Assembly (NCBI GenBank): GCA_000310025.1
Contig: FN649751.1
Span: forward strand, 5,830,817-5,894,816
Direction of reading: 5' to 3'
Source: Ectocarpus siliculosus
Taxonomy: Eukaryota > Sar > Phaeophyceae > Ectocarpales > Ectocarpaceae
DNA length: 64,000 nt
Part shown: in pieces, positions 33,703 through 46,894 of the stretch
Position numbering within the stretch: position 1 is the first letter of the stretch
How the letters are laid out: every line of letters begins with the position of its first letter
The notes under the pieces: generated by a model
The model's database searches: none
What the model saw: the letters and a program-made list of their open reading frames with translations, nothing else
Told to the model about the DNA's origin: nothing
Made by a program: the position numbers and the translations under genes

Positions 33703-36700
33703 TTATGACATCGTGTTGAGGTACGCCTCGAGAGTTTCGTCCGACTCCCACTCGGGCTGGCCGTAGCCTTCGTCCCCGTTCCCCTTGGCAACGAACGCCT
33801 CCGCGCCGCCCTTGGCGATTGCGTTGGCTTCCCTCTTCTCGCGCTCGTCCGCCGCGGCGGCGCCCGCAAGCACCAGTGGCGGAGGCGCGAATCGCTTTGC
33901 AGCCTCCTGCTCGCGCTCCCTTCTTCGCATCTGATTGGGGGTGGGAGCGGGGGGAAGGGGGATGGCCGCAAACGGTTTACTTGCGGTTGTTGGTCGAAAA
34001 CCCGCCTCCGACAGTATCGGGTGTGACCATTAAGCGGCCAGTGATCAAACAAGCTATGCTACAACCCGTACTAAATGGAGTGCTCGTACCGCGATACCAA
34101 CGCCAATACCTCGTGCGGCAACGGGTTGAACGGAGGGCATGGGCTAGACAAGTGCAGGAGCTTCGGTGGGGGTGGGGGGGGCGCACACAACATTAAGGCC
34201 GGGAAGCACCCACTATAGTAACATACCCGACCACCAAGGCCTGAATTGAGGGATCTCCAATGCTAGAAGGCCCTGCAGTCTAGACAGCGGTTGACGAAAA
34301 CGTTGTGAGTCATACCACACCGCTCAACAAACCAAGACGCCAGCCCTCGGAATCTGAAACCTGCAGAGGCTCAATCCACTCCGACCGGCCCCAGTTACCA
34401 AGGACCCCGCCTCCCGTCGACCAGCGGCCACCCTCTGAATGAAACAGCACACAACACACCAACTTCTTCAGTCCTCTTCACACAGTGCTGGTCTCCCTGC
34501 TCACCTCAACGTACTCCGGCGTCACCGCCTCTGCGGCCAGCTTGAGAGCGGCCAGATTGTTGGGCACCTCATTCGAAATCTGCCACTCCAACGCGAGCAC
34601 TGGCACAGGGCCCTTGGGCCTGATGTGCACCATGTAGAACAGCTTGGTCGTGTACTGGTACTCTGGCCCCTGAGCTGTGTTGAATTGCTGCTCGTTTCGC
34701 AAAACGCGCGAGGCACCAAGAGAGAGAGAGAGAGGTGTCGGGATAGTGATGGTGTCGCCCCGCGACAGAGGGGAGCAGAGTGCATGCGCACGAGACACAT
34801 CTCGCGGGTGTTGAACCACTCACACACATACTTCTATACCGTAGTCGTGCAGCCGCGCTGCCTTGGCTCGTCTTGGATAGCATCAACCCTTATTCACCGT
34901 TTCGAGTGGTTCGAGGCTAACGTTCCCCCGTGGGGCAAACTGTTCCGAAAAATTTGGTTCGGGAACATGTCTCCGATGCATATCAACACAAAACACAAAC
35001 ACACACGACGCGCCGCTGACAATCGGCACAAACGCTCCGCCCCTCCCCAATAGACGCGCACACACGCCTTACACCTCACCACAAACACACACACCTTGCG
35101 GCTGTTGAACTGCATTCGCCACTCCCCGTCGAATTCATTGAACATTCGCGAGTCGAGCAACCCGAACGTCAATTTCCGCTGCGCCATCCTATTCTCCGGG
35201 TCACCTGTTCCGGAAAAAAAAAGAGCATGAAAACTAAATGCAGGCAAGACAAGGGTGTGGCTTGGGAACCGCCACCAGGACCTTCCTTTTTCCGACACCA
35301 CGACACCAAGGATCCCTCCTTTCGAACGATGAAGACACGGCCCATCGCACGCCTATTTCTATAATAAAATCACCTTGTAGAAACACCGCGCTAAACGAGG
35401 TATCAACGCGCAAAAGGAGATGACGGTCGCGAAGCAGGCACCGACGGTCACTTTGTGGGCCGACTGATCCGGGGCGACAAACGAAAGGCGCGTGAGCCCA
35501 ACCCGCACAAACGGTGTGTGAGTCGACAAAAACGCATGTCTGAAGCGGGGAGAACGAAACGCAACGTAATACGCGGCGGACTCTCTCTTTAATTCCTCCC
35601 AAAAAAGGCAGAAACCACACATCAGCCGACGCCGATATATTGACATCCAACGACAACCGGAACAGCAAAGCATGGCATCCACAAAAACGCTATTCAGTGA
35701 GGAGAGTAAGGAAATCTCGCCCTCTATGAACCATAGCCCTGGCCCTTACCGAAGTGTTCCTCCATGAACATCTCCACGGACGCCCTGAAGTCGAACCCCA
35801 CGATCTTTTGGGCCCCTTCTTGCCACAGCCGGATCCCGCCGTCGTTGCTGGGCCTCACCTTGCTCTGGGTCAGGTTTGGCACGTACTTCGCCAGCCGGTC
35901 GTAGTCTGTCAAGGTCAACCAGACGTCCTGGAGATTCCAGTCGCCAAGGGGGCTTGGGCGTTACAAAGGTGGCAATAAACGCCGTGGGCTATTAGGAGGC
36001 CTCAAGACCTTGGTAGCTTATGTTGCAGCATCGTGTGGCCCGACAGAAACAAACGCGGGCCAGTCGACGACGCTGGGCAGCCAGTCGCGAAGAGAAAGGG
36101 CGGTTGCTGAAAGCGCCGACCCATCACGCCAAGATCGGCAGCACTCTTCCGACGGTGAACTTGAACAGACGGTGAACTTGAACAAGACCACGCCCGACCC
36201 ACTTACTGCCATTCGCGAAGTAGTCTTCGGAGGACAACAAGCGCCCATTCCAACGGGAATAATCGTACGCAAAAAAAAACAGTGCTACAGTACAGGAGGG
36301 CCGTGTGCTTGCTAGCTGCGCGCGCAAAGTCCAACGCCTCGCACGGCAAGGTGGCGGCATAGGGAAGCACTGCATCATGCTCATCGCCGTAGCAAGAAGC
36401 GTCCAAAGTTTTAACGGCGGTCGGCGGTTGTGCTGGCAATCGAACTATTGCGGGAGAATACCCATGGTCCGGTGTCATAAAAAAAAAGCTCTTTCGCCCT
36501 GGGTAACACTTTACGACACTTTTGATCTATTGGCTACCGCCGAAGCTACAAAAAACAGTCGGCGGCCGAGCACGAGGCCCGATCCAGACCCGCCAAAACG
36601 TCCACCCAAGGACAGACACTCATTTGCACTATTTTAGTACGCAAGGCTTACCTCAATCGGGCGATTGACAACGATACTGCCTGAGATTCGCCTCGAGTTC

Positions 36701-38073
36701 CTACTCGTGCGCTCGATGTTCACTGTCACCTGCCAAATGGCACAGGCGGTATCGCGCGTGAGTGCGGGGGGCACAAGAGGAGAAAAAAGTACACACCCAT
36801 CACGTGTGGCACGCACAATGAGTGTGGTCTGGGATTATCACCACCATGACGTGGTCCCTGTCTATATGGTACCTCGTACATGTGTTATACCTACACACTA
36901 TCCTTGGGCGGTGTTGTTTCATCGCGGGGGATCACATACTGCGCGCGGCACGGCGCGTTGCCATGGACCGCTATGCCTGTGTTTCGTATTTCCACGCAAG
37001 ACTATCGGCCCTTCGCACGCCTCTCGATTCCATCGTCGTGTGGACAAGCACGAAAACAACCTTCCGTTGCCAAGTCACGTATCAGCCTACAGCAGCTTAC
37101 ATCAGAGTACCGTAACTTGAACTCACACCGCTACGGGCTAAAACTTCAATTCCAACACAAATGGACGGAAGACGTGGGTCGGGCTGTCCGCCCAGGACAG
37201 AAAAAGTTGATGGTAACGCTAAGTACACCGGCAATCCTGCCACGTCTACGGGCACACACCTCGTTGCCTTGTGTTCGTCTTCCACCCGACCAAAGCATCT
37301 GCAACCGGCTTGCTCCGCCGTCGCGGGCGTTGCTGGTGCTGCCAAGCGCTGGGTGAGGTAATGGTCTTCTAAGGTCTGACCGCGCCAACGCTTTGACCTT
37401 GATGCCATGGGTGTAAGAGGGGTGAAGGTCGGGAGACGCACGAAAAAGGTGGGGGGCGTGGGTGGCGATGAGAGAAGAGGCAACAAAAGTGCGGCTGAAC
37501 CGGGCGGCGGGCATGATGAGGTGTCGGGTGCTGGACACAGGACAACAACCACATAATAACCACGTTTTCCACACTACTGAGAACTTCACTACCGCTGTAG
37601 TTGCACCACTTCGTGCGAAACCCAGGAGAACCCTCGTGCACCAGCAACGTAGCTGCCAACGTGGATCAAAGGGCCAATCACCGTGCTCGGCGGACGTCCC
37701 ACGCAGCGGTTAGAGGTTGAACATGCTGTGGACGATGTTCAACCAGACTGACTGCTGCTGATTCACAACTTCACAACTTCACGAGAGGGGCTACTGTACC
37801 GTAACGAGAAAGAGCCTCGCGGAAAACCTTTTTCTCCGCTCTCGACTTCGGCCCTCAGGAAACCCACACAGCCAGCACCTCTCGCTACCCCCCTCGCACC
37901 TGCTCGTTGCCGCACTCGCCGCAGAAGCTCCCGGTAGCTGCGGGGGTACGTACCACGAACGCGGTAGTACAGAATGCCGGCAGGCAACTCAGCAAGAGGG
38001 ACGTCACAAACACTTTGGTTCCTGCCGGATGTTCTCTCCTCCTCCGCGCGCGTTGACCGAGTGGGACAGACAT
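33703..38073 (-). CDS. START/polyketide-cyclase-like lipid-binding protein, probably plastid
   Basis: Six exons on the minus strand: 38073-37900, 36729-36652, 35927-35750, 35204-35095, 34687-34505, 33930-33703; about 316 residues if exon 1 belongs. Exons 2-5 form a polyketide cyclase/dehydrase (COQ10/START-like) fold: VTVNIERTSRNSRRISGSI, then DVWLTLTDYDRLAKYVPNL, VGFDFRASVEMFMEEHFG, FNEFDGEWRMQF, and LFYMVHIRPKGPVPVLALEW. This matches plant and algal proteins of the lipid-transport superfamily, which bind a hydrophobic ligand; the ligand is unknown. Exon 6 encodes an Ala/Arg/Lys-rich tail ending ETLEAYLNTMS. Exon 1 starts MSVPLGQ and has a hydrophobic stretch ending LPAFCTTAFVV, like a heterokont plastid presequence; its link to exon 2 (phase 0) is plausible but another exon may lie between. 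The exon 5 acceptor could be 34690 or 34687. Confidence 0.8.
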
Positions 38074-38633
38074 TTCTGCCTGGTTTCCTTTCCTTGCAGC
38101 AGTAGTTGCACCGAGCGCTTCGTCGTCGTTGAGACCGCCCGTCCTCGAAGGTGTCCTTCCAACTTACACCCAACAGGCTTTTCGATCGGGGCGATGACAG
38201 GGGGACGATCGTAAGGCTTCTCTGTATGTAGCGAAGAACGTGTACGTGTCCACGGGTAGCAAGTTGATGTCGCTCGTCCTTGGCAATCTAGTCAAGGGAG
38301 GCCAAGTGCACAGGTTTGATCTCAAGGCCGACGGGATGATGGATTGAAGCCTCGGTTCTCCTCACTTCCTCTCCTTGTGTGCGACCAGTAGCAGAGAAGC
38401 CGAGCGCGCGTCGGTTGCTACCTGATAGACAGGGACTGGGACCTTGGGGACTGACGATCGGGGGGCCTGCAAATGGGGTGCGGCAACAGAAGGCCTCCTC
38501 GACGGACCCTGGAAAACCCTAGGGGGACGGCAGACCGCAAGAGGACCAGCGCAGCACACGGTAGCACTGGGAGACGACAAGGACAGCGATCCAGAGGACA
38601 GCCGGGTTGTGTCAGGAACACCAGCACACAAGC

Positions 38634-41600
38634 ATGACTTCCAGATTAGCTGCGTGGCAGTGCGGACTAGTATTCCTGGTGGCGTGCTTCCCGCGACAGG
38701 CCAGCTCGTTCCTCTTCTGCCCCACCGTACCAAGTGCCGCCTCTCGACCAGGTAGACGTACCACCCGTGACATGATAGCTTCACCTTCTCGCTGACAACG
38801 TGCTGCGCTCGTTCGCACGCCGCTTGCATGTACCAGCAACGTGAAAAACCTTGCTGTGGTACATCTGCTGCTGCAGCACGGCTGTGTTGGTGTGAACAAT
38901 AATGGACGGCAAGTTGAACTTTGTACGTTGCTGTGCAGCAGCATGTACCGCACAAACGCATTGCCCGGTGCATGTTTCACAGCTCCACACGAGAGGGCGA
39001 GTGAACAGCACCGACACCAAAGCAGCCCATATATACATATATGTTTGACGTTGCACATGCGAACTGCGCTACTTTGGGGACACACAGACCCGGTTTCTGA
39101 TCGCACGAACGGTGGTGACCGTTCAGTCTGTCTCATGGACGTGCAGTGACAACCGTTGTCGATGTGTTTTGCTCTTGCTCCTCTCTCACACAAGTTCATC
39201 ACTTGCTGTAGTTCCTCGGCGAATTAGCACATGAAAATGATTGTGCAGTGCTTTTAGTCTTGTAGTCGAGAGCAAGACAAAGTCGCCGCGGTGTGGCATA
39301 CGCATATAACATCGGTACAAAGGCAAGAGCTGTTCAAACTCCGTTACCTCACATTTTCCGGCGGTCGTGCACTTCGCGTGCATTCCTTGACGGCACCGCT
39401 GTACGGGCAGGCCGATGCCTTGCGCCCACCATATCGAATGGTTCTCGGGTGAGAGGCTGACCCTCATTCATCACACTCACAAACACACTGTACTTCCAAC
39501 GCCAAACGTCGACGGTAACACCTCACACCGATTTCGTTCGGTTGACAAATGGCTGGACACCTGAGTTTCGGTCATTTACACCACTGCTGCCGCCTTTGCC
39601 TGCATGTATGCGTACGTGCACGCGCCCTTTCCGCCCAGCCCGAACATCGACCACCACTGCCGCCGCACCTGAGGGTGATGCCTCGGCCCAGGAGGGCACC
39701 ACGGCCACCCCGCCGCCGTCTCTCGACCGTTCCGCGCCCCTCTCCTTCATCGCCAAGAACAACGTCAACCTTGACGGGGAATTCCTCTCGAACAGGGAGG
39801 GAGAGCCCACGGCGGAGGAGCTCTCGAACGAGAACCTCATCAAGATCGTGGCCGAAAAGAGCACGGACGAGGAGGTCAATGTCGTCGTGTGGAAATGCTT
39901 GGGTGAGAGCTGGGATCTGATGCCGAAAGGAGGAGGTGCAACATGAACTAACTTTTCAGACTAGCCAAGCACATGGCCCCGTGTATGCGTCCGTAGTTCG
40001 CATCCACTACGGCAAACCCGGAAAGCAGAGCGCCTGGCTGTCAGAAGCCAGGCAGGCGTTCCCCGGTGGGTCAATCCGAAGAGATACTGCACCCCGAGAA
40101 CCGTTTGCATGAAAAACATTGAGGACATTCTCATACCTCCGGCGGGTTATATGGCTTTGACTTACTGCTTGCCGTTATCGATTGCCGTGTTGCAATGGCC
40201 AGGCATCCTTCGAGACACGATGCCTTCCCTGCGTTCCCGTTCTGCCTGTTGCGCCTTTCGGCAGTGCCAGCCACCACGGCGATGCCAGCCACCATGTTGT
40301 GAACTTCACCCAACGTTTCTCTGGGAGTACATGGACATGCGCGTTTCGCACTATCATGCTCGGATGGGTTATTTTTCATCACAACTAAACCATCGCTTCT
40401 CGCTCGTGGGGTGTTGTGCGGGCGGCCTTTCCTCTGCCCAGGCTACCGGTACGACGCTGGCGAGAACGCGTGGAAGGCCGTAAAGGTGTTTCCTCGATGG
40501 GAGGCCATGTACCCGGAACCCCCCGATCTCTTGGGGGTAACACGCGTGTACGAGAAGAGCGTCGACAAGCCCGTCCTGAAGGCCGTGCAGGTGTGGTGTG
40601 TCCTCCTTGAAGACGGCTATATCGCTAGTTAGTGTTAAAACAGCCCACTGGCTACGCCCATATGGACTATGATTCGACAACGCTGTTTCCCTCGTTGATG
40701 CCACTTCCTACATCTGAGAACGTTATTGTCGCAGTGAACACGTTTTTCATCTGCTGTGCCCCACGCGTGTTGAACACGTTTGCAGCTGTGCCCCACGCAG
40801 GAGGGTGGGTCGCCTTGAGTGTTTCATGTTTTGATATTGGGCATGTAGTTCACGTACCACCGCACCTTGTGCTTGCGTGAAATGATAGACATGTGCCCGA
40901 GGTTTTATTCACACGACATCGTAACAAAGTACGAATATTTTGCCCTCCAGACATGGTGGGCAGACTAAGTATGCCTCATACCTTAATATAGCACGCACGG
41001 AAAACAAGAGGCAAGAGATACTTCCCGAGGAAAAAGTCGATATGCCTGGACACGAGCGTGATTGAACACGTCAACCTTTCTCATAAAAGTCTGAAGGAAT
41101 CTATCGGCGTGTGTGTCCATGCATTGCTGGTCCTAGCTGCCCGCTTTGAAAACCCACACCACGCCTCGCGGGAGGTGATGCGGTGCCACTCTACCTTGTG
41201 GAGGCAAGACGCACAAGTTTTATTGCCGCACCGGTGTGATTTTGAATCAAACACAATCTCGGCACCACCGGGTGATGGTGCGTGAAGTCGCGAGAAACGA
41301 GGTGTCACGACGGTTTATTTGTTATTCCTGCCTCCCTGGCAGCCTTTCAAGGGCTCTCGTCTTCTCTCATACAATCGAGGCTCGTTGAACACGCGCATGA
41401 GCGTGTTCTCAACGAGATGTATGCGTCTGCTGGCCTCTCGTGCGCTCGCCTCGATATCCCCCGTTGCCGCTGCGTGCTTCTGCTTATTGAAGGCCCTGAT
41501 CAGGGCCATCCCTTCGGAGCACAAGCGTTGCATTGTGGAACAGCTTAGGCCGATAGGATTTACAGGCCTGACGCTGGACGAGCTAACTCCGAACAGAACG

Positions 41601-42415
41601 CGCAGGGCCCAGGTGAGACCTTTTTTGTTTTTTCGAAACGGGTGCCTGAAGTTGCAGCTCAATGTAGGGTACCTGTAGAGTTTTCGCGAGTGCTTGGCTC
41701 ATGGGTTCTACAGATTGTGCGCGATTCGACTTCAACGAAGGCGTTGCGAGCCAATCAGCATGTGTCAAATGGAAATTGGGCTACGCTGCAGTGATGCGTC
41801 GTGTACGTGGATGGCTTTTACCCACCAGAACATGCCGTAGACCTTCAAGGCATTTTGCAGTATGGACTCTTCCTTGTCGCATGTTCCGGTACTGCTTGTT
41901 TTTTGAAGGACCACTTGCAGTCTGCACTTCGGTAGCCGTGCCAACCCTTCCCGCAAGTTCTGGCGCTATTCAGTCCAAACCTCTTGCGATTTCTATTCCT
42001 CATCTTTTTCGACCCTGTTGACATCACCGGGGGAGATTCAACGTTTAGAATCAAGCATTCTCTTCTCGCGTAGATATTTCGAAAGTATCGTTTCCCCCCG
42101 TTGGTTTCAAGTCGATATTCCCCATACCAGGCCCCTGAGTGCTAGCCCCCCCTGTCTCTGTCGCTGTCGTCGAGACCAACCTTCGCTGACAGATACCTCG
42201 CACGCCGCGTTGGTTGCCGTTCTCTTCTTGCCCGCCATCTGCTCTCCGGTACATCTCCCTTCCTCTCCCCGCCGTCCCAAAAGGTGACCAACTTTCTGCT
42301 GTATTTCCGAGATCAACTTTGGGGTGTTCCCTTGGAAGAGGTCGAGCGACGTAGAGTGGAGAGGATCGAAGCGGCCAAACGGGAGGCGGAGGCTGAAAAA
42401 GAAGCTGGAGCGTGA
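38634..42415 (+). CDS. DUF1823-like conserved protein, probably plastid-targeted
   Basis: Five exons: 38634-38751, 39639-39902, 40442-40590, 41493-41612, 42284-42415; phases agree at every junction and the product is about 260 residues. Exon 1 encodes MTSRLAAWQCGLVFLVACFP then RQASSFLF: a signal peptide followed by an ASSF motif, like the bipartite plastid presequences of heterokonts. The mature part reads PLSFIAKNNVNLDGEFL, VNVVVWKCLGYRYDAGENAW, FPRWEAMYPEPPDLLGVTR, ALIRAIPSEHKRCIVEQL, GFTGLTLDELTPNRTRRAQ and FLLYFRDQLWGVPLEEVERR, with a charged helical end. The order LGYRYD, YPEPP, RSIP-like, TRRA, WLL-like is what I recall of the cyanobacterial DUF1823 family; the family name is from memory. 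Function unknown. A nuclear gene with a cyanobacterial-type core and a separate targeting exon suggests transfer from the plastid ancestor. Confidence 0.78.
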
Positions 42416-44162
42416 CCCTCGACAAACGAGGGGCTATGACCGAGCTTCTGCTGTATTTGACCATGGACAGATACACCACCGCTGCGTAGGCGATGCTGCG
42501 GGCAATGAGATGGCCGTTGCTTCGAGTACCGTCGCACTCGGTACTGTAGGGCTTGGGTTGCCGTCGTTCCAAGGGCGAGCTGCATGCTGAATTCACGCCT
42601 CGTGCTTCGATACCGAGAACCATGACTGGGTGTACGAGGCCTTTTCGAAAGATTGGTGTGTACGCAACACGCGTGTGGTGGATACGTTCCTACAAGGTCC
42701 AGATGAGCGATATTGACTTCCACCTAGGGGGTAGAGCGAGTTCAGGATACTCCCGAGGTTCGAGTTCAGGATATTCCAGCGGTGCGGCCGACCTAACAGG
42801 CAGGTAGAGGAACCGAATTGCTTCGTGGCAGCCAGCCACCGTCCGTTGTGGGCCCAGCCACCGTTCTTGGGTGTGGCCTTGATTTCTTGATTTGACAGTT
42901 TGTTCGCCTTGGAGGAGAAAGAAACTGGCTTGCTTGCTCTCGAAGTTCCATGGGTTAAGACGGTGGAAGAGAATCGGATCGAAAGCGCATGTTGCAAACA
43001 GTCGCTCGCCCAAACCACAAAAATGATTTCGAGATCACTTTCACCAATGGCGACGACGAGGCCAACACGAAAGACAATTTAGGAGGTTCCATGACGCCTG
43101 GAAAAAAAGAAGGAAAAAAAAAAACATCCTCGAGCAGAGAATCGAACGGGGACTCATTCGGCTATGGATCAACCCGTCCAGCCCTTGGGGAACTGTCACG
43201 TTGGCTGCTACGGACATGTATCTTCGATATCATGTTGCCTACAATATAACACTCCGGGTTTGAATGTGCGGCGCAACACGCTACGTTTTGCGCGTACCAA
43301 CAGATATATATCTTGGCACGCCAAGGTCGCGGTGATTCGGTGCGGTGCTACTGTTGTCTTTCAGGAAAGGGTGGGCAACGAGTGTGTCGAGATCTTAGCC
43401 TCGATATAGCGGCGCCGGGAAAGCGTTGCTGGAGAAAGCAGATGAACATGCCCACTTCGCCTCGCAAGACATTATCGCGGATCTCAAGCATACGTTCCCC
43501 GTTCCCCGTGTTTTGTGATGTCATAATGGTTAGGGGTGTGCTGTGATCTGTGGTGGGAAATCCTGCGTATAGTGTTGGGTTGCACTCGGCGAACATCCTG
43601 GCATGACCGCGTATCTATTACCTTTTAGTTACAAAGTACTACAAACATCAGAGAAGGACTACTACCCCCGTAACGGGACTTGGTTTAGGGATAGATCGGT
43701 GGGTGCGGTTCTTCGTATTTTCGTATTTTCCGGTTTCGTGTGCGCATCTTCGCGTGTGAAGGATGCCTTGAAAATGGTAGAAGACAAATGGGGTTCTTGC
43801 GCACTACAATCCACACCCAATTGCTGTGTACTGCTGTTATTCTAGGGAACTTTGTTGCTCGTCGCACTGCCGTCGACTGTCGTGACGCCTGAATACCTCT
43901 CCACAGAAGAGTAGTATCAAACTCTATGAAAAACTCCAATAGTATTGTTCGCGAGGTCGCTGTATGCATACGGACGACTTCCATCAGCAGTACGATAGAG
44001 AGAACGGGTAGTGTCTGCCCTCTTTTGACACATAATTGTAAACATCCTTCTTCCCTCCGACGAGAGAAGAAGCAGACCAACCAGACGCAGCATATACGCA
44101 GCCGCCCCACGCCCTCATCCAACCCGTGCACGCGCCAGTCCCCATCTTTCTGTGGTTGTCGG
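42416..44162. other. Intergenic, no supported gene
   Basis: Short conflicting frames only. A T-arm-like sequence GTTCGATTC (minus strand, near 43138-43150) stands alone without other tRNA parts. Confidence 0.45.
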
Positions 44163-46413
44163 TTACTTTTCCAGATGTCGGTTGAGTGCCTTCATCACTT
44201 CGAGCTGCTCGGGTTCGGTGGGAAACCGGTGCGTTGCACCCTCCACGACAACGAGCTCGTTGTTGAGCAGCACCTTGTCGAACTCGTAAGCATCGGCTAC
44301 CGGGATGGTCTCATCTTCGGTGCCGTGAATGGTCAGGACGTTCGACCGCCTGCAATGAATGTTGATGACGAGAGTCCACGACGACGAAGGCCATAAAAAG
44401 AGTGCGCACAGAGATTGCCGGGGAAGTTTACGATGAGGGCAGGGCAGTATGTTGTCTTGGGATGACCGAGAGTAGGGAGAAAAAGAGGCTGCCCGTATGC
44501 AACATATCTAGGCTGCCCAAGCTCGGTATGTCTGTCAGGTCAAATGTGGATACTGTGAACACCGTCAGTCGCACATAGACACTCACGAGATCGCTGCGGC
44601 CGTCTTCTTCATGTCGAGCGCGGCGAGCTCCTCAAAATCGCTTTTGTTGACGGTGAAATGTTTCCCCTGCAAGGGGGACGGGGGGAGGGAGATGACAACG
44701 TTGAAACCATAGAAAGAGCCCCATCGACCTCGTACAACAGTTTCCTTCACCCTTGCTAAGAATTTTACGCAAGCGCATGCAGCTCGGAACTCCAACTCTC
44801 CGGAATGCCCAGCCTTGTTTTTTGTTTTTATATTGTCTCGGGCAGCTTGCCTTCCATGCACCAGCTTCATCGCGATGAACTCGTTATTCTTGTTGTTCGC
44901 AACAAAAACAATGTTGGGAAACCTAGCCTGCGTTTTGAGCGTTGGCCGTCGTTTCCTTCGTGTCCTACTTACAAAATCTGCAAAGAAACACATCCCCGAA
45001 ACCAGACCAGCCTCGTCCCCAAACGTTAGTATCATGCATGCGTAGACAAGACAAGACAACACACCGCGACGTTCCACTCGAAAGACCCCGTCGCTCTAGC
45101 TGGTCCCACTGCTCCTCCGTGAAGCGGGATCGATCGAGGGTCTCGCTCCTGTCGAACCGACCCGCGACGTTCACCAGGAGTGGGACGTCGTCAAAAGCCT
45201 CCCCGTACCGTAACACGGCCGCAACGCCTGCGATTCCATTCAAACCGAGAAAAACAATGCAAAAACTTCAAGTACAACACCCCCACAAAAACTCGAAGCT
45301 GATAACGAGCAGTTTGCTGTAAAGCGAAATCGAAACATGGTGAGCTAACAGGAATTCCATCCGTGCCTTGTTATTAGCCGGGACGAACCCCTTCCAACAC
45401 GCGGCCGAGACTATCTGCCTCACCCTTCGCATGGTCCAACACGCTGTCTACGTTCCACCCAAGCTCCCTTAGCCGAAGCACAACCGCTCGCAAGTCGCCC
45501 CGTTCTCTCTGGGAAACCATTGTCACACACGTACACACACATGGGCGTTGGGAGATGACAGTAGAACAGCGTCGCTCAACTTGCCGGCACGGCTCCATTT
45601 CTCAAACGCTAACGCTGAGTCTTTTGTTGATGCGGGTAAAGGGTGGGGGCGGGGATCGTGCGTTGAAGCGCATGGTAAGACACCTCGAAACAGAGCAGCA
45701 GCCGCATCGTGTTGTACTACTTTCAAAAACAGGGCTCGAGCAAGCGGTAGCGGGCTGGAGTGGCGGGCAGACCGTCATGAGGTTGCTCCCGAAAAGACGG
45801 CCACGTGCTTGCTTGAGACCCACACAATCACGCCAAACGACTTTTCGATATCTTCACACGACCAACGCGTTCATGGCGCAGTGCCATTGCTTCGTTGACC
45901 ACTTACATCGTAGCCGGCGTACCTCCAGTCTCCCCCGGACTGCCCGCACCCGGCAAAGTCGAATCTACGAAGGAGAAAGACAAGAGGCGGGTAGAGTATG
46001 TCAGTACAATATTTCTTCAATACAAGGACTCGCACGCTGGGGGCCTCTATCTAGATGATGTCATCCGAAATACCCAGGATATCCATATTAATCAGAGTTG
46101 CTGCGAACATGCGGCTCTTCGTCGAATCTGAGGAGTTATCCCCTTCCCTCCCCTCGCTCCAACCACGCCCTTTGGCAAGGAGTTAGTCGGTATGCCATAC
46201 CGCGCGCTTCTTCGTGGTCATCATGACGGGGGGTAGCAGAGTTAGAATAGAAGCGGTGACATGCAGCAAATCGTTGTGTCCGCTACATATTTGTTGTTTG
46301 TACCTTATTTTGGGGGTAGTTGGCTTGTGACTACGGAAGGCGTCCGCGTCAGTTGGATCCGTTCGGACATTCGAAGGTACTGAGCGGAGGCCGGAACGGT
46401 TTTTTATGTGAAG

Positions 46414-46449
<36 letters not shown>

Positions 46450-46894
46450 GCTTATCTGTTGTGTCTGCCTGGGTCAGTTGGTGGTTTGGTGCACCACGTA
46501 TGCATAGTTAAAGACCAGGATACATGCATTGAATAGATAGTCTAGGGGTACATAACCTACCTGTGCTGCTATATGCATGCCACAAATATCTGTCTCTCTA
46601 CGACGCTTCTTGCCTGAAGGTATTCTCGGAGAGCTCTCGGCTAACGAATACGGGAACCGTGCCTTCGCAGCTCAAGCAGTTCCCGTGGCAGAGAATCCAT
46701 ACCCACTTGGAGCCCTCTCGTTTAACCGTTAGGATGCCGTTCAGATCGTAACGTTCTTCCTCGTTCCTGATGACCAACTGCGAGCTCCCTAGTACCGTGG
46801 CGGCTTCTGCTCCTCCCGCCGGTTGCAGGGCTTCGTTGCTCGTAGCCGACAGTTGTTGAAATGCCCGATGAACGACTGGGATTGTCAAACCCAC
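44163..46894 (-). CDS. Alpha/beta hydrolase-fold protein with Ser-to-Ala nucleophile (5' end not found)
   Basis: Minus-strand exons 46894-46614, 45964-45907, 45508-45424, 45227-45087, 44666-44587 and 44349-44163. The reading follows the plant/bacterial serine-hydrolase family that starts N-x-x-x-x-L-x-G-x-L: YDLNGILTVKREGSKWVWIL, CHG (oxyanion strand), RFDFAGCGQSGGDWRYAGYD, RERGDLRAVVLRLRELGW, then VLDHAKGGVAAVLRYGEAF, VNVAGRFDRSETLDRSRFT, DFEELAALDMKKTAAAIS, and NVLTIHGTEDETIPVADAY with VVVEGATHRF. Acid (TEDET) and His (GATH) positions are present, but the nucleophile elbow, normally G-H-S-x-G-G, reads DHAKGG with GCG for the Ser. The first intron uses a GC donor (AG|GCAAGA). Exon 1 begins at a splice acceptor, so at least one upstream exon is missing. 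The join between the fourth and fifth exons is not resolved: the phases I read disagree and a small exon may lie between. Confidence 0.75.
46320..46449 (+). repeat. SINE-like repeat with (CAA)n tail, copy 2
   Basis: Copy of 30307-30424, ending in 12 or so CAA units (46412-46449). It sits in the first readable intron of the hydrolase gene. Confidence 0.55.

Noticed and set aside
38197-38346. Possible terminal exon ending LVKGGQVHRFDLKADGMMD
   Set aside because: No upstream exon can be joined to it, and it lies in the short region between two divergent genes. Likely a chance frame.
45087-45227. Direct splice from the hydrolase exon at 45087 to the exon at 44666
   Set aside because: Protein continuity is attractive, but the donor would be gtcttt and the phases do not agree, so I left the junction open.
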